Shown: positions 46,650 through 46,856 of the stretch, piece by piece | How the letters are laid out: each line of letters starts with the position of its first letter | Position numbering within the stretch: the first letter of the stretch is position 1 | Source: Strigomonas culicis | Taxonomy: Eukaryota > Euglenozoa > Kinetoplastea > Trypanosomatida > Trypanosomatidae | Direction: 5' to 3' | Assembly (NCBI GenBank): GCA_000482145.1 | Contig: AUXH01000075.1 | Span: forward strand, 1-46,856 | DNA: 46,856 nt | Translations under genes and position numbers: made by a program | The notes under the pieces: generated by a model | The model's input: only the letters and a program-made list of their open reading frames with translations | What the model was told of the DNA's origin: nothing | The model's database searches: none

Positions 46650-46856
46650 AACGGACTGTTAACTCCATTGGAACACATTTCCACGAGCCCTTTCGCCGCC
46701 CACGCCCCGGCGTTCAATGGGCTTTCGACAAAGCCGGTTGACATCGAGCGGGCGCCCCGGCAAAGCGGGACACGCCCTCTGCCGCCAAGCCCAAGCCCCA
46801 GCGAAAAAGGACGGCGCCGCGCCCCGAGGGGGCGGGCTGCGGGCCGGATCCCCCTG
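46650..46856. other. GC-rich edge segment of unknown nature
   Basis: Within about 30 bases the composition changes from AT-rich to very GC-rich. The segment has a perfect 6-bp hairpin (stem 46720-46725 with 46730-46735, four-base loop) and a GGGCGCCC palindrome at 46750-46757. A minus-strand frame is open from the window edge but runs past the composition boundary into AT-rich sequence before stopping at 46559, so it is not a convincing gene end. Candidates: edge of a repeat or structured RNA locus, a new gene outside the window, or an assembly join. Confidence 0.5.

Noticed and set aside
46559..46744. Minus-strand frame crossing the GC-rich boundary
   Set aside because: Crosses an abrupt composition change and ends in AT-rich low-complexity residues; no family recognised. 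Left as an open question in the findings.

Overview
This window looks like a piece of a trypanosomatid (kinetoplastid) nuclear chromosome. All 21 supported protein genes lie on the minus strand, have no introns, and are separated by AT-rich spacers of about 250-1,400 bases. Most start codons follow a pyrimidine tract plus AG on the coding strand, as expected when one long polycistronic transcript is cut up by spliced-leader trans-splicing. Family evidence agrees: a fructose-1,6-bisphosphatase ending in the peroxisome/glycosome signal SKL, a DRBD3/PTB1-type RNA-binding protein, and long coiled-coil proteins typical of this group. Genus is not resolved. No tRNA, rRNA, insertion sequence, CRISPR array or bacterial operon was recognised.

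Transcription runs right to left. In that order: a gene-free AT-rich stretch (43.9-46.6 kb) that may be the start region of the unit, preceded at the window edge by about 200 bases of abruptly GC-rich sequence of unknown nature; a SCAPER homologue; an 86-residue membrane protein; a leucine-rich-repeat protein; the CCA-adding enzyme; a 2,314-residue protein of unknown function; DRBD3/PTB1; glycosomal fructose-1,6-bisphosphatase; a small probable mitochondrial membrane protein; an unknown acidic protein; and SCO1.

Continuing left: three coiled-coil proteins (703, 108 and 1,222 residues); a TCF25/Rqc1 family protein; two unknown proteins; a PlsC-type acyltransferase; a COPI-associated membrane protein; the nucleolar protein RRP36; a CLC chloride channel or exchanger with CBS domains; an acidic HIRIP3-like histone-chaperone candidate; and a partial unknown gene running off the left edge.

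The genes do not form a functional operon: they mix RNA metabolism (RRP36, TCF25, CCA enzyme, DRBD3), membrane and trafficking functions (CLC, COPI-associated, acyltransferase, SCAPER), mitochondrial respiration (SCO1), glycosomal gluconeogenesis (FBPase) and cytoskeleton-like proteins. This is normal for trypanosomatid polycistrons, where control is mostly post-transcriptional. Genes at the left are strongly GC-rich at third codon positions and those at the right clearly less so. I saw no convincing new multi-gene system. The best leads are the HIRIP3-like protein, the altered CLC pore motifs, the two-part giant protein, the zinc-finger-less SCAPER, and the right-hand end.
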